64,000 bases of DNA from an uncultured Clostridium sp. (GCA_902471875.1 CABRLN010000009.1:6091-70090); one strand, 5' to 3'. Numbered from the stretch's first letter, positions 45,492 to 54,424 are shown. Notes: generated by a model not told the origin, from the sequence alone. Numbers and translations: made by a program.

Positions 45492-45701
45492 TCATTCGTC
45501 TTCAGGTAAAATTTCCATAATATCATCCATCGTACAATTAAGGACACGACAGATTTTCACTAAAACATCGGTGGTTACATTATCGCCACGGTTCAGTTTG
45601 TTAATAGTGTAGCGGCTGATTCCGGCTGCATTAAGCAAATCGCTCTTTTTCATATCTTTATCTATGAGCAGTTTCCAAAGTTTCTTGTAGCTGATCGCCA
45701 T
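45492..45701 (-). CDS. XRE-family controller of the RM operon
   Basis: This is a 69-residue HTH protein of the Cro/C1 type: KKSDLLNAAGISRYTINKLNRGD is the helix-turn-helix, followed by TTDVLVKICRVLNCTMDDIME. The start is the ATG at 45701, nine bases after GGGAGG; an upstream extension is in the leader. It heads the restriction operon 24 bases before hsdM and is preceded by a consensus promoter, so it likely delays or limits restriction when the element enters a new host, as controller proteins of RM systems do. That role is inferred from position. Confidence 0.85.
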   Translation of the reverse strand: MAISYKKLWKLLIDKDMKKSDLLNAAGISRYTINKLNRGDNVTTDVLVKICRVLNCTMDDIMEILPEDE

Positions 45702-45744
45702 TTCCTGTGACCTCCCACTTTGAACATACAATTATACATATCAA

Positions 45745-45773
45745 AGTATAGCACACTTTTGCAAAAATTTCAA
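45745..45773 (-). promoter_or_regulatory. Promoter of the restriction operon
   Basis: On the minus strand, TTGAAA (45768-45773) and TATACT (45745-45750) are 17 bases apart, about 45 bases before the XRE start. A related sequence pair near TATGTATAATTGTATGTTC just downstream could be its operator. Confidence 0.75.
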
Positions 45774-45865
45774 TAGAAACGAGAGCGTTAGCAACTATGT
45801 TGTTTAATTTTATGTAACAAAACCCATAAAACCCCTGAGCCATTTTTGGTTTGCTGTTAATGGTT

Positions 45866-45900
45866 ATCAAAAAGCGGCGGGGAACTTATCCCCGCCGCTT
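45866..45900 (-). terminator. Terminator of the tnpV-like gene
   Basis: A perfect 12 bp GC-rich stem, AAGCGGCGGGGA with its complement (45872-45883 with 45889-45900), directly follows the stop codon and is followed on the minus strand by five T residues. Confidence 0.92.
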
Positions 45901-45903
45901 ACA

Positions 45904-46281
45904 TTATGCAAAAACAATCTCTTTATTTACAATTTCCATTGCACACACCTGTATGTTATTAAGCCGTCTAACCCATTCCCGGACATTTTCAGCCTTTAGT
46001 TGTTCTGTAATCCCCTGTGACTTCTTCATCTGTTCTATGAGCACTTCAAAGCGCTTCTGTGCCTGTTCGTCAATATCGGCAAGGTAGCTGTTTAACTCGC
46101 CGCTTGTGAGCAAGTTTGCATAAATCACTCGCTTATACTCCTTCAGATAGCGTTTGTGCCGTTGTCCCCATACGCCGATGGACTTTGTTTCTTCGACGGG
46201 TAATACAAGGTCGGGTAAATAATAATTGCCTTGTAATGTATAACGGATACCTGTTCTTTCATCAATGTAATGCTGTTTCAT
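45904..46281 (-). CDS. tnpV: TnpV family transposon-encoded protein
   Basis: This is a 125-residue protein that matches the TnpV family of Tn4451-type elements throughout: YTLQGNYYLPDLVLP near the N-terminus, SIGVWGQRHKRYLKEYKR in the middle, LLTSGELNSYLADIDEQA, and a C-terminal NNIQVCAMEIVNKEIVFA. Its function is unknown. The start is the ATG at 46281, eight bases after GGAGG; a TTG five codons before is inside the ribosome binding site. It is the outermost gene at the right end of the element and has its own terminator, so it is a separate unit from the restriction operon. Confidence 0.9.
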   Translation of the reverse strand: MKQHYIDERTGIRYTLQGNYYLPDLVLPVEETKSIGVWGQRHKRYLKEYKRVIYANLLTSGELNSYLADIDEQAQKRFEVLIEQMKKSQGITEQLKAENVREWVRRLNNIQVCAMEIVNKEIVFA

Positions 46282-46345
46282 TTTGTAATCCTCCAATATG
46301 ATTGATTTTTACCTACAATCCAATCATTCTGACTGACTACAAAAG

Positions 46346-46399
46346 CCTAAGGGAGACAACTTCCTTACGAAGTGTCTCCCTTGGCGGAGAAGATTTTTT
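46346..46399. repeat. Right half of a split palindromic repeat
   Basis: A 12 bp hairpin with one bulge (46346-46358 with 46373-46384, AAGGGAGACA and its complement) is followed by GGCGGAGAAGATTTTTT. It mirrors the repeat at 32821-32870: the outer AAAAAATCTTCTCC and the TTCCTTAC loop occur in inverted orientation. It also lies directly behind the stop of the LRR/dockerin gene and could act as its terminator. Confidence 0.7.
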
Positions 46400-46406
46400 G
46401 ATGATA

Positions 46407-48125
46407 TTATTCATTAATCGTTATTGGCAATGATAAAATTATTCTTTGGATTAAAACAGCGTCTGTAACAGTGACATTACCGTCACCATTAACATCAGCA
46501 GCAAACTTCTGACGCTCATCCAGTACAGCAGTACCAACTACATTTCTTAACGCCAAAACTGCGTCAACTATGCTTACACGATTATCTAATGAAACATCAC
46601 CTGTAAGCACTTTTTCAAGTGAAGAATAAGCATTTACAAGTGCGTCGTTAGCATGCACAAGCTGTTCGTTAGTTGAATTTGTATTATTCAAAAGCTGTTT
46701 TGCATTATCAATTTGATTTTTAAGTTCATTAACAGTTTCTTCAGTATATTTCATAAATGAAGAATTTATAAAAGCTTCATACTTTGAAATATTACTACTT
46801 AAAGTGTTGTATGACTGAAGCACTAGTTTATTCAGAGCGGATTCAAGTGCTGTTTTTTGAGTTAAAAAATCGTTATTCGCAGCATTTGCGTTATTTAAAA
46901 CAGCTGTTGCATTATTAACAGATGTTTTAAGTCTTGTTATAGAGCCTATTGTGTAAAGGTCTGATTTGTTTGTCAAAATTTCATTTGCCTTTGTAAGCAG
47001 CTGCTGTAAATCTACCTTTGATTGATAAACTAAACCTGCAACAGCACTGTTTACTCTACTTACAGCATTGCTAACATTGGTAACATCAGTACTGTTTGAG
47101 TCTATTAGCTGATTTGCTTTTTCCACCGCCAGCTTAAGAGCTTGAACAGTGTCCAATGTGTATATATCTTCCTCTTCAAGGTAAGTATTTGCGTTTTTTA
47201 CTGATTCTTCTAATTCAAGCATAACAGTTAGTTTTAATGAGTTGTAAGCATTTTTTAAATCTGTTACAGATTTATCAATGACAGCTTGTGTTGAAAAAAA
47301 GTCGTCTTTAACTTGAACAGAGCTATTGTATTGATTTTGCAAAGCTGTTACAGTAGAAACCGTATAGTCTGACAAATTTTGACTAAGCTTATATTCTGCA
47401 GCGATAATCCAGTTATTAAGACTGGTTGTATTTTTATTTTGTTCCAATGCAACAAATTTGAAATTATTGCTTAATGCGTAATACTCCGCTGTTGAACCGG
47501 AAACTCCATAAATGGTAAGATTTGGTATATTATAAAAAGCTGACGATGAAATTGATGAAGTACTTTCTGGTATATAAATTCTTGTCAAAGCTGTACAGTT
47601 AGCAAAGGCGTATTCGTTTATTGTATTAACAGAGGATGGTAATACAACATTATTAAGCCTTGTACTTCCTATAAACATATTTCTTGGAAGCTCAGTAAGT
47701 TGTGTAGTTGAAAAGGTAACTGTTTCAAGATTTGTACAATATGCAAATGCAGAAGATGATATTTCTACTACGTTTTTTGGGATATTCATTGTAGTAAGAG
47801 CAGAAGCATTGTAAAAAGCATTTGAATTAATATCTGTTACGGTGTTTGGTAATATTATTTGCTGTTGAAATGAATTGTTTGCAAATGCACTGTTGCCAAC
47901 AACAGTAATTAGCATTCCACCTAACGAAGACGGCACTGTAACAATTGTATTACTTTCTTGCTGTCCTCCCTGTGTTAAACCAAGCAGCGTAGCTGTTGAA
48001 GTAGAGCCTATACGCTGATAGTCAAAACCATTTGAGGAAAGAGATGCAGAAGCAATAGTAGAAAAAGAAATAGTAAAAATAGTAAGCATTGCTATAAATA
48101 ATGCAATAAATTTTTTAAACTTCAT
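46407..48125 (-). CDS. Secreted BspA-type LRR, FIVAR and dockerin protein
   Basis: This is a secreted protein of 572 residues with a signal peptide (about 1-28). Residues about 60-222 are BspA-type leucine-rich repeats (ITVVGNSAFANNS, IPKNVVEISSSAFAYC, LPSSVNTINEYAFANC). Residues about 230-505 form four repeats of about 65-70 residues of the FIVAR type, likely helical spacers (YTLDTVQALKLAVEKANQL). Residues about 510-572 are a type I dockerin with both calcium loops, GDVSLDNRVSIVDAV and ADVNGDGNVTVTDAV. It has no catalytic domain. Through the dockerin it should plug into a cohesin scaffold. A consensus promoter lies upstream. Confidence 0.92.
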   Translation of the reverse strand: MKFKKFIALFIAMLTIFTISFSTIASASLSSNGFDYQRIGSTSTATLLGLTQGGQQESNTIVTVPSSLGGMLITVVGNSAFANNSFQQQIILPNTVTDINSNAFYNASALTTMNIPKNVVEISSSAFAYCTNLETVTFSTTQLTELPRNMFIGSTRLNNVVLPSSVNTINEYAFANCTALTRIYIPESTSSISSSAFYNIPNLTIYGVSGSTAEYYALSNNFKFVALEQNKNTTSLNNWIIAAEYKLSQNLSDYTVSTVTALQNQYNSSVQVKDDFFSTQAVIDKSVTDLKNAYNSLKLTVMLELEESVKNANTYLEEEDIYTLDTVQALKLAVEKANQLIDSNSTDVTNVSNAVSRVNSAVAGLVYQSKVDLQQLLTKANEILTNKSDLYTIGSITRLKTSVNNATAVLNNANAANNDFLTQKTALESALNKLVLQSYNTLSSNISKYEAFINSSFMKYTEETVNELKNQIDNAKQLLNNTNSTNEQLVHANDALVNAYSSLEKVLTGDVSLDNRVSIVDAVLALRNVVGTAVLDERQKFAADVNGDGNVTVTDAVLIQRIILSLPITINE

Positions 48126-48175
48126 ATATATTCTCCTTAATTAAATATTTATTATTTCTTGTTTATTATACGCTT

Positions 48176-48204
48176 ATTATATAATATTGGTATTGAAATT
48201 TCAA
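48176..48204 (-). promoter_or_regulatory. Promoter of the LRR-dockerin gene
   Basis: On the minus strand, TTGAAA (48199-48204) and a perfect TATAAT (48176-48181) are separated by 17 bases, about 50 bases before the ATG. Confidence 0.75.
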
Positions 48205-48220
48205 CAGCAATATTATACAA

Positions 48221-48256
48221 CAAAAAGGCAGGCATAAACAAAAGTCTATGCCTGCC
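48221..48256 (-). terminator. Terminator of the 43-residue peptide gene
   Basis: A perfect 10 bp stem, GGCAGGCATA with its complement (48227-48236 with 48247-48256), is followed on the minus strand by five T residues. Confidence 0.88.
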
Positions 48257-48308
48257 AAGAAATATGAATATATTTGACTTTCTCTATAAATTTATAAACT
48301 ACGTCTTA

Positions 48309-48440
48309 TTAGCTAAAGAAATCACCATCGCCACCAGCATCAATATCCGGCAATGGAACTTCCGGCTCACGAGAAGCAGAAATTACTTCATTAAGAGAGT
48401 ATTCAATCAATTCAATTTCCGGTTTAATATACTCCTTCAT
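48309..48440 (-). CDS. 43-residue peptide, unknown, own transcript
   Basis: This short gene reads MKEYIKPEIELIEYSLNEV at its N-terminus, then ISASREPEVPLPDIDAGG, ending DGDFFS. It has GGAGG eight bases before the ATG, a consensus promoter 40 bases upstream, and a terminator 50 bases past the stop, so it is well supported despite its size. The N-terminal KP-x-I-x-L half resembles the leader part of short gut-Firmicutes peptides. The Gly/Asp-rich tail, with no cysteine, is unlike a lanthipeptide core. It has no signal peptide and no modification enzyme beside it. The function is unknown. It lies between two large surface-protein genes on the same strand. Confidence 0.75.
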   Translation of the reverse strand: MKEYIKPEIELIEYSLNEVISASREPEVPLPDIDAGGDGDFFS

Positions 48441-48481
48441 AAAATAACCTCCATATCATAATGTTGCTTCAATACTTTATA

Positions 48482-48510
48482 ATATTAATATATCAATAAG
48501 TATTTGTCAA
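48482..48510 (-). promoter_or_regulatory. Promoter of the 43-residue peptide gene
   Basis: On the minus strand, a perfect TTGACA (48505-48510) and TAATAT (48482-48487) are separated by 17 bases. Confidence 0.8.
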
Positions 48511-48604
48511 GTATTTAATAAAAATTTTTAATCATAATTTTGTAACTTGATATTACATCATAACCCGCAAAAGCAGACTGTAGTGTATTATTATGATTAT
48601 GGGT

Positions 48605-51600
48605 TTAGTTGTAAGTATAATTTGTAATTGTAATCTGATATACTCCAGATGCAAGTTCACAATTAGCTAAATTAAAGGATTGCTCGTTAGATGCAGTTCC
48701 TGTACCATTATTATTAACTCTAGCAAAAGATACATTGTTATTATTACCAAAATCAGATACTTCTACATAAGCTTCAAGAGCACCGTTATTATACCATTCC
48801 ATATTAACAGTTTTCTTGTTACCAGTATAGTCTGTATAAGTCATTCTAATAACAGCACTATCGTTCTTTACCCAATTAACAGCAGTACTATCAACATGCA
48901 CCTTAACAGTTCTTTTAGTTGATACTGTCCAATCAGCAAGTTTAGAATAAGTACCAGTGCTATTATTAGCATTATATTCAAATACAGCACCATCATACAA
49001 GTTAGAACCTAAGCTAGGACTCCACTGGTTTTCGCCAGATGTATTTTTAGAAATATTCATCCAAGCAATATTTGACTTAACAGTTAATTTGTACAAGTTT
49101 GCAGTTGTTCCATTTTTGGTATATGTACCATATAAGGTTGCAGCAGACCAGTTTGCTGCTAAACTATTTCTGGTGTAAATAGAAGCAACACCATCAATAT
49201 CTGCAACATAAATTGTAATATCTGTTACAGGTCCATTAAAGTTAGCTTGAATTGTAGTATCTTTATTAACAGTAACTGTGTAAGTGTTGCCACTAGCTGT
49301 ACCTGTTGAACCGGTTACTGTCCAATTGTTAAAGGTTGCATTATCTATAGGGTTAGCAGTTACCACAACACTGTCACCACTATTAACAGTAAATATTCCA
49401 CCTGTTTGCTCTACACCATTAACTGTAGCAGAAACAGTACCATAAGCTCCGTTATTAGAAGCAACTCTAACAGAATAAGTTTCAACTGCAAAGTTAGCAA
49501 CAAGTGTATCCATAGTAATTACTGTACCATTAATTGACATGGAACCGTTATCAGCTACATCAACCTTAATTGGATTATCTGTGTTTTCTGTACCATTAAA
49601 TGTCCAATTTGTGAACTTGTAACCACTGTTAGCAATTGCTTTTACATAGAAAGAAGTTGCACCTTGACTATAGTCAACAACAATTGCGTCAGAATATACT
49701 CCGTTTACTGATGAAGAAACCTGATATTTACCGTTGTCAAATGTTTTACCCTTTACATTAACAGACGTAGAATTTTCTGTTACTTTAAAAGTAGCAACAG
49801 AATAAAGCCTATTTTTACTTGGGTCAGCATTATCGCCAAACAATGTCTTAGCATTAAATGTATAGCTTATAGTATCTTTTTTCTTAGGATCAATACCAAA
49901 CAACTCGAAATTGTTGCTATCAATTGTCAGCACACTGTTACTGCCAACGCCTATAGCCAAACTCTCAAGTTCACTTGTATAATTAATACCATTTTCAGTG
50001 TAAGACGTTGGGTTGTAGGTAAATTTAATATTTTCACCATCAGCAACCGAACGATAACCACCCGTTGAAATCGTACCGGCCTTTGTACCTGTTATAACAT
50101 TGCCGCCGTTTACGCTATATTGCTGAGATGAAACAATACTGTAATTTTTGCTAGTATCATCATCATTATCTTTGATAGAAGGGTCAGCCTCAGCAAGATT
50201 GAAGTAAGCCGGTGTATTAGAAATATAGGTATAATTGCCTCTTGTCATTACTGTATAGCAAGTAAAGTAATTCTTTTGAGTATTCTCGTTATTAAGCAAG
50301 TCAAATACAAAGTTTACTCGGTTTTTGTTAGTTAAATTGAAGTTACCTGCGTTATAATGATCTTTCCATTTTGTAGCTTCATAATCATAGCCCGTTTCTG
50401 CATCGTATGATGGAACAAAATTAAGATTATCATATGTTTTTATTAAAGCTGAATATGATTTGCCATTAGTATCTGTAACAGTTGATGAACCTGCATTTAA
50501 AGTGGCTTTCAAAAGGTCCTCATTAAAATTATCAGCCTTTGCATAATCGCCTGTGTTCTTAATTAAGATATAACCAATTGAAGAAATATCAGTATCATCA
50601 TCTTGTGAACCAACAGAACCAAATACAACATTTACACGAGTATAATCTTTGTCGCTCTTTGTATAAGAATCGTAGATTTTTTCTGCTGCAGAAGCGTCAT
50701 AACCTGAGCCTTCACCTGTTACATGGTAACTTTTACCATCAGTAACTGTTGGAGCATCAAGCTGTGTAAAATCACTGTCATTATCATATACAGCCTTAAT
50801 TTGAACATTGTCTGTAATACGGTAAGCATAGGTATAATCTGTTGAAACAGGAGTCCAAACTCGTGTTGAAGAACTACCGCCTTCAATGTCAACCAGCTTA
50901 GCCCAATATCTAAAGTTACCGCCATTAAATGTTTCAGGAGCTGTAATACCATATGGTATTCTGATTAAGTCATTAAAATGACCTGTAACAGACTTTTCAG
51001 CCATTATGCCATTTTGCGGATATGTAAAGCTTGCTGTGTATTGTGCTCTCTTAATTGAGTAAGTTACAACAACTGCTGTACTTCCAATAAGTGAATGATC
51101 TAGACCCTCTGATAGAACAAAACCATCAATTTCTTCTGGCAGCTTAAACTCGTCACCCGGCTGAGCTAATGTTTGCATTTGATCATATGACTGTATTTTA
51201 CGGTATTCAACATTTTCTGTTGAAACAGCATAATCACAAAGTACATTTGAAATTGTTGGCGCTTTTGAAACAACAAGCTCCTTAAGAGCATCTGTTGCAT
51301 TACCATTTTGAATATACTTGTTTGATGAAAGGTCACCTGCCATAGTTCTTTTGAAGTATGTATAGTGGTTGTCACAAGTTGTTGGCAAGCCTGTTTCAGA
51401 ATTTCTATCCTGGAAGCGATAAACTACTGTAAAAGTCTTCTTTGTATTTACAAAGTTCCAAATAACTGTAGTGGTAGTGTCGGTGTTGCTCACAGTTGCT
51501 TCAATACCATCAGTAATTGCTTGCACATCAGCAACAGTACCATTGCCATCGTTAGAAACATCTGCTACTGAATAGCTATTGTTTTGGTCATTACCGGTTT

Positions 51601-54160
51601 CTACAATTCTGTATTTTGTTCCAACAGGAATACCTTCAATGGTAGCCTTCTCACCAACCTGAAGCTGAATTAGTCCTTCACTACCCAAAATACCAGTTCT
51701 TTCACCAATTTTATAAACTAATCCTTCAGGAACATACCACTCTGCATTGCTTCCGCCAAATACATTTGCAACTTCTAATTTATAACTAAAGTATGCACCG
51801 TTTGCATTAGTACCATCATCAACTGATTTTGTAAATGCAATATCACCAACTTTAACCTTGTTAGTATAAGTTGCTGTAACCTTAACAGTGTTTGTAGAAC
51901 CATCAGTATTTTCAAAAGAAAAAGCTCCGTTACTTTCAGGATTAATAGTTGCACCTGAAGTATCTACAATTTTAGTTGTTGTTGAGTAGTAATCAAGAAC
52001 CTTTCTTTCTGAATCGCTTGATGTTGGTTGATTGGATGTAAGGTTTGGTAAATCAAATTTGTCAATATTATCCTTTTGTAAAAGCTGAATAGTTTTACCA
52101 ACTTCAAACTGGTCGTTAAATGTACCGGACTGGTTATATAGCAATTGTACGTCACTATTACTTGTTGCTGTACCTCTACCGGTAGTTACTTTACCAGTGG
52201 TATTATCATCTTCCCAAAGGAAGTTTGTACCGCCAACACCTGACATACCGCCTGTTTGATTTTCAAACTTTTGAGCCGGTGTCGGGGTATTCGTACCCTT
52301 TTGAAGAATATCTTTTTCACCACTTACACTTGTACGAACAAAGTCGCTGGATGAACCCGCTACTGCATTTTCGTCAGCACTTTTTGAATCTGTTTTAACA
52401 TTTACATTAAAAACGTCGTTATTAGCTGTTTCTAATGTTTTAGTTTTCAAGCCAGGGTTAACATCTGATGAGTCAATTTTTTCTACAATTCTCAAAGAAT
52501 TTGTCTGTGGCAATAGAAATTCAAAAGACAAGTTAGAATCATAAAGACCACGCTCAAGATAGAAAATTGTCATTGTATGTGGCTTTGATGTATCTTGCAA
52601 CGATTCTCTTAATTCTGTAGAAAAGTTGGTTGTTGTCGTTGTAGCTGTAAAAGATTTTCCTGATGAATATTTATTGCTAACATCTGCATATGTTGCAGAA
52701 TATGAACCACTTGTAATTTGGCTTTGTTTAGTTGCAAGATTTATATTACCTGAAGCCTTGTTATGCGAACCACCAAGGTCAAGTGCTAAATAACCATCAA
52801 TAAATACCCAAAGGTCGTCGTCACCGGTAAATTTAAATTGTAGTTGTTCACCATTTATTGTACCGCTGTCTGTCATAGCAAATTCAATGTCAAAACGGGT
52901 ACCATAGCAGTTTGTAATATTGTCATTATCGCTTGGCTGTGTTTTATGGAAAGGATAATAACCATTTGAACTGTTCTTACCACTAGGGTCACAACCATGA
53001 ATATTACTACCGGCTAATATCTGACTTGTAGATACATCAAGATATCGGTTACCATCGTTTGAAGAATCATAGTAATACCAAGTATTCTTATTATCTATAC
53101 CAGATTGCTTTGTTTTAGTTTGAAATTTAAGACCACTGTACTTACTCTGAAGTTTTTCATCGCTATTAGCTTCCATAAAGGCATCACTAAACTGAGGAAG
53201 TTCAACACCATTTTGTTGTATAGTACCGTTAGCACTTAGTTTTTTATCAACTAAACCAATAGCAGCTGCATTTGTACTGGTTCCATCAGCACCATTAAAT
53301 CTGTTTGCACCGTTGGCTACACTGACAAAATGCCAAAGAGAGCTATTAGAAGTACGAGCCCATTCAATAGTACCATTAGCATCAGTACTAGCATTGCCGG
53401 CACGGAAGTTACCTTGGAACAAAGGTGTAGCTTCAACATTTGAGCTAGTTACAGTTTTACCATCAGTTCCATTATAATGAGCTTTATACCAGTCTGTTAC
53501 AGCCTGATTGTATGATTTATAAACAGTCTCATCATAGTTGGATTTAGCCTGACCATTGGTTGAATCGATTGCATAGTCAGACTTATTTGCATTAGCCTTA
53601 GCGTCTGCAATCTGGTTTTTTGTTCTATAGTTATACATCGTAGTGTCAATCCAACCAACGTTTTCGGTTGGTATTTCACCTGTAGTTACAGTAACAGCAC
53701 CATTTGAAGCTACAGTGTATTTATTACCGGACACAATATCATTAGTACTGCGATCTACAAATTCACTGCAAGTAAATTTGCCTGCTAATAAATCATTGCG
53801 AACAGTAGAAACATTTTTCGATGTACCGCCACCGTCACTTAAACCGTAATTTTCTGTTGAAAAGAAATAACCAGTTGCGTCACTCCAACCAGTGCCGCTA
53901 GCGAAGGTTTTAGAAAAACTTCCATTAGAACCGTCCATTTTATAAACGGAAGTATAGCTACCTTTTCCCACAAAAATGTAGGCAGAAGTATTCCAACCAC
54001 TGGCATTTAAGGTAATTGTTTTACCATCAAGGCTATCATATGCCCCTGCCAAAACAGCTGTGCCCAACATACAAACTGTGAATAGTGAAAGTACCATCAG
54101 AACTGAAAGCAGAACCGAAATGGTGCGTTTTGACATACGCTTTATAGTTTTCACATTCAT
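48605..54160 (-). CDS. Giant secreted fibro-slime adhesin-like protein
   Basis: This is a secreted protein of 1,851 residues, the longest in the window. A signal peptide (about 1-40) is followed by a region of about 370 residues without a named domain. A fibro-slime/PA14-like domain comes next (about 410-560), shown by LQFKFTGDDDLWVFIDGYLALDLGG and TIFYLERGLYDSNLSFEF. A SpaA/Cna-B-like module follows (about 760-905). Then come mixed beta modules and two InlB/Flg_new-type repeats near 1480-1640 (FTNWTFNG; FNNWTVTG). Two beta modules close the C-terminus (about 1647-1745 and 1748-1851). The penultimate one loosely resembles starch-binding CBMs. I see no dockerin, LPxTG or membrane anchor, so its attachment is unexplained. 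The AGGAGG start is strong. Confidence 0.85.
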   Translation of the reverse strand: MNVKTIKRMSKRTISVLLSVLMVLSLFTVCMLGTAVLAGAYDSLDGKTITLNASGWNTSAYIFVGKGSYTSVYKMDGSNGSFSKTFASGTGWSDATGYFFSTENYGLSDGGGTSKNVSTVRNDLLAGKFTCSEFVDRSTNDIVSGNKYTVASNGAVTVTTGEIPTENVGWIDTTMYNYRTKNQIADAKANANKSDYAIDSTNGQAKSNYDETVYKSYNQAVTDWYKAHYNGTDGKTVTSSNVEATPLFQGNFRAGNASTDANGTIEWARTSNSSLWHFVSVANGANRFNGADGTSTNAAAIGLVDKKLSANGTIQQNGVELPQFSDAFMEANSDEKLQSKYSGLKFQTKTKQSGIDNKNTWYYYDSSNDGNRYLDVSTSQILAGSNIHGCDPSGKNSSNGYYPFHKTQPSDNDNITNCYGTRFDIEFAMTDSGTINGEQLQFKFTGDDDLWVFIDGYLALDLGGSHNKASGNINLATKQSQITSGSYSATYADVSNKYSSGKSFTATTTTTNFSTELRESLQDTSKPHTMTIFYLERGLYDSNLSFEFLLPQTNSLRIVEKIDSSDVNPGLKTKTLETANNDVFNVNVKTDSKSADENAVAGSSSDFVRTSVSGEKDILQKGTNTPTPAQKFENQTGGMSGVGGTNFLWEDDNTTGKVTTGRGTATSNSDVQLLYNQSGTFNDQFEVGKTIQLLQKDNIDKFDLPNLTSNQPTSSDSERKVLDYYSTTTKIVDTSGATINPESNGAFSFENTDGSTNTVKVTATYTNKVKVGDIAFTKSVDDGTNANGAYFSYKLEVANVFGGSNAEWYVPEGLVYKIGERTGILGSEGLIQLQVGEKATIEGIPVGTKYRIVETGNDQNNSYSVADVSNDGNGTVADVQAITDGIEATVSNTDTTTTVIWNFVNTKKTFTVVYRFQDRNSETGLPTTCDNHYTYFKRTMAGDLSSNKYIQNGNATDALKELVVSKAPTISNVLCDYAVSTENVEYRKIQSYDQMQTLAQPGDEFKLPEEIDGFVLSEGLDHSLIGSTAVVVTYSIKRAQYTASFTYPQNGIMAEKSVTGHFNDLIRIPYGITAPETFNGGNFRYWAKLVDIEGGSSSTRVWTPVSTDYTYAYRITDNVQIKAVYDNDSDFTQLDAPTVTDGKSYHVTGEGSGYDASAAEKIYDSYTKSDKDYTRVNVVFGSVGSQDDDTDISSIGYILIKNTGDYAKADNFNEDLLKATLNAGSSTVTDTNGKSYSALIKTYDNLNFVPSYDAETGYDYEATKWKDHYNAGNFNLTNKNRVNFVFDLLNNENTQKNYFTCYTVMTRGNYTYISNTPAYFNLAEADPSIKDNDDDTSKNYSIVSSQQYSVNGGNVITGTKAGTISTGGYRSVADGENIKFTYNPTSYTENGINYTSELESLAIGVGSNSVLTIDSNNFELFGIDPKKKDTISYTFNAKTLFGDNADPSKNRLYSVATFKVTENSTSVNVKGKTFDNGKYQVSSSVNGVYSDAIVVDYSQGATSFYVKAIANSGYKFTNWTFNGTENTDNPIKVDVADNGSMSINGTVITMDTLVANFAVETYSVRVASNNGAYGTVSATVNGVEQTGGIFTVNSGDSVVVTANPIDNATFNNWTVTGSTGTASGNTYTVTVNKDTTIQANFNGPVTDITIYVADIDGVASIYTRNSLAANWSAATLYGTYTKNGTTANLYKLTVKSNIAWMNISKNTSGENQWSPSLGSNLYDGAVFEYNANNSTGTYSKLADWTVSTKRTVKVHVDSTAVNWVKNDSAVIRMTYTDYTGNKKTVNMEWYNNGALEAYVEVSDFGNNNNVSFARVNNNGTGTASNEQSFNLANCELASGVYQITITNYTYN

Positions 54161-54312
54161 AAAATTTTAACCTCCTAAAATATATTGTTTAATAATGTTA
54201 ATATGTCATCTATACTGTATGCAAAACTGATACCTGCTGACCTCCCAAGCCTTACCCAATATATAGGTTAATCTGCAAAAAGGTATAGAATCACATAATT
54301 ATTAACGATATA

Positions 54313-54341
54313 ATTATAAACTAATCAATAGCAAAAAGCAA
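54313..54341 (-). promoter_or_regulatory. Promoter of the giant adhesin gene
   Basis: On the minus strand, TTGCTT (54336-54341) and a perfect TATAAT (54313-54318) are separated by 17 bases. The leader of about 145 bases contains GGGAGGTCAGCAGGTATC but no riboswitch I recognise. Confidence 0.6.
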
Positions 54342-54424
54342 GTCAAAAAAGATAAAAGTATTGTATCTTTATGATGTAAAAATATGTAAATTACACATAT
54401 TATTGTTATGCTAATTAAACAAAG

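Larger units (their letters stand above)
32871..46345 (-). mobile_element. Tn4451-type mobilisable element carrying type I RM
   Basis: About 13.5 kb on which every gene lies on the minus strand. It holds the marker set of Tn4451-family elements: a large serine recombinase, TnpV-like and TnpW-like small proteins, and a relaxase with MobC. In this copy the cargo is a restriction-modification operon, where Tn4451 has a resistance gene. Both ends abut halves of one palindromic repeat. The inferred termini share a short imperfect inverted repeat: CTCTTGTATC at 32871 and CTTTTGTAGTC read inward from 46345. The element encodes mobilisation functions but no conjugation channel, so it would need a helper to transfer. 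The exact end bases are inferred and could be off by a few. Confidence 0.85.
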
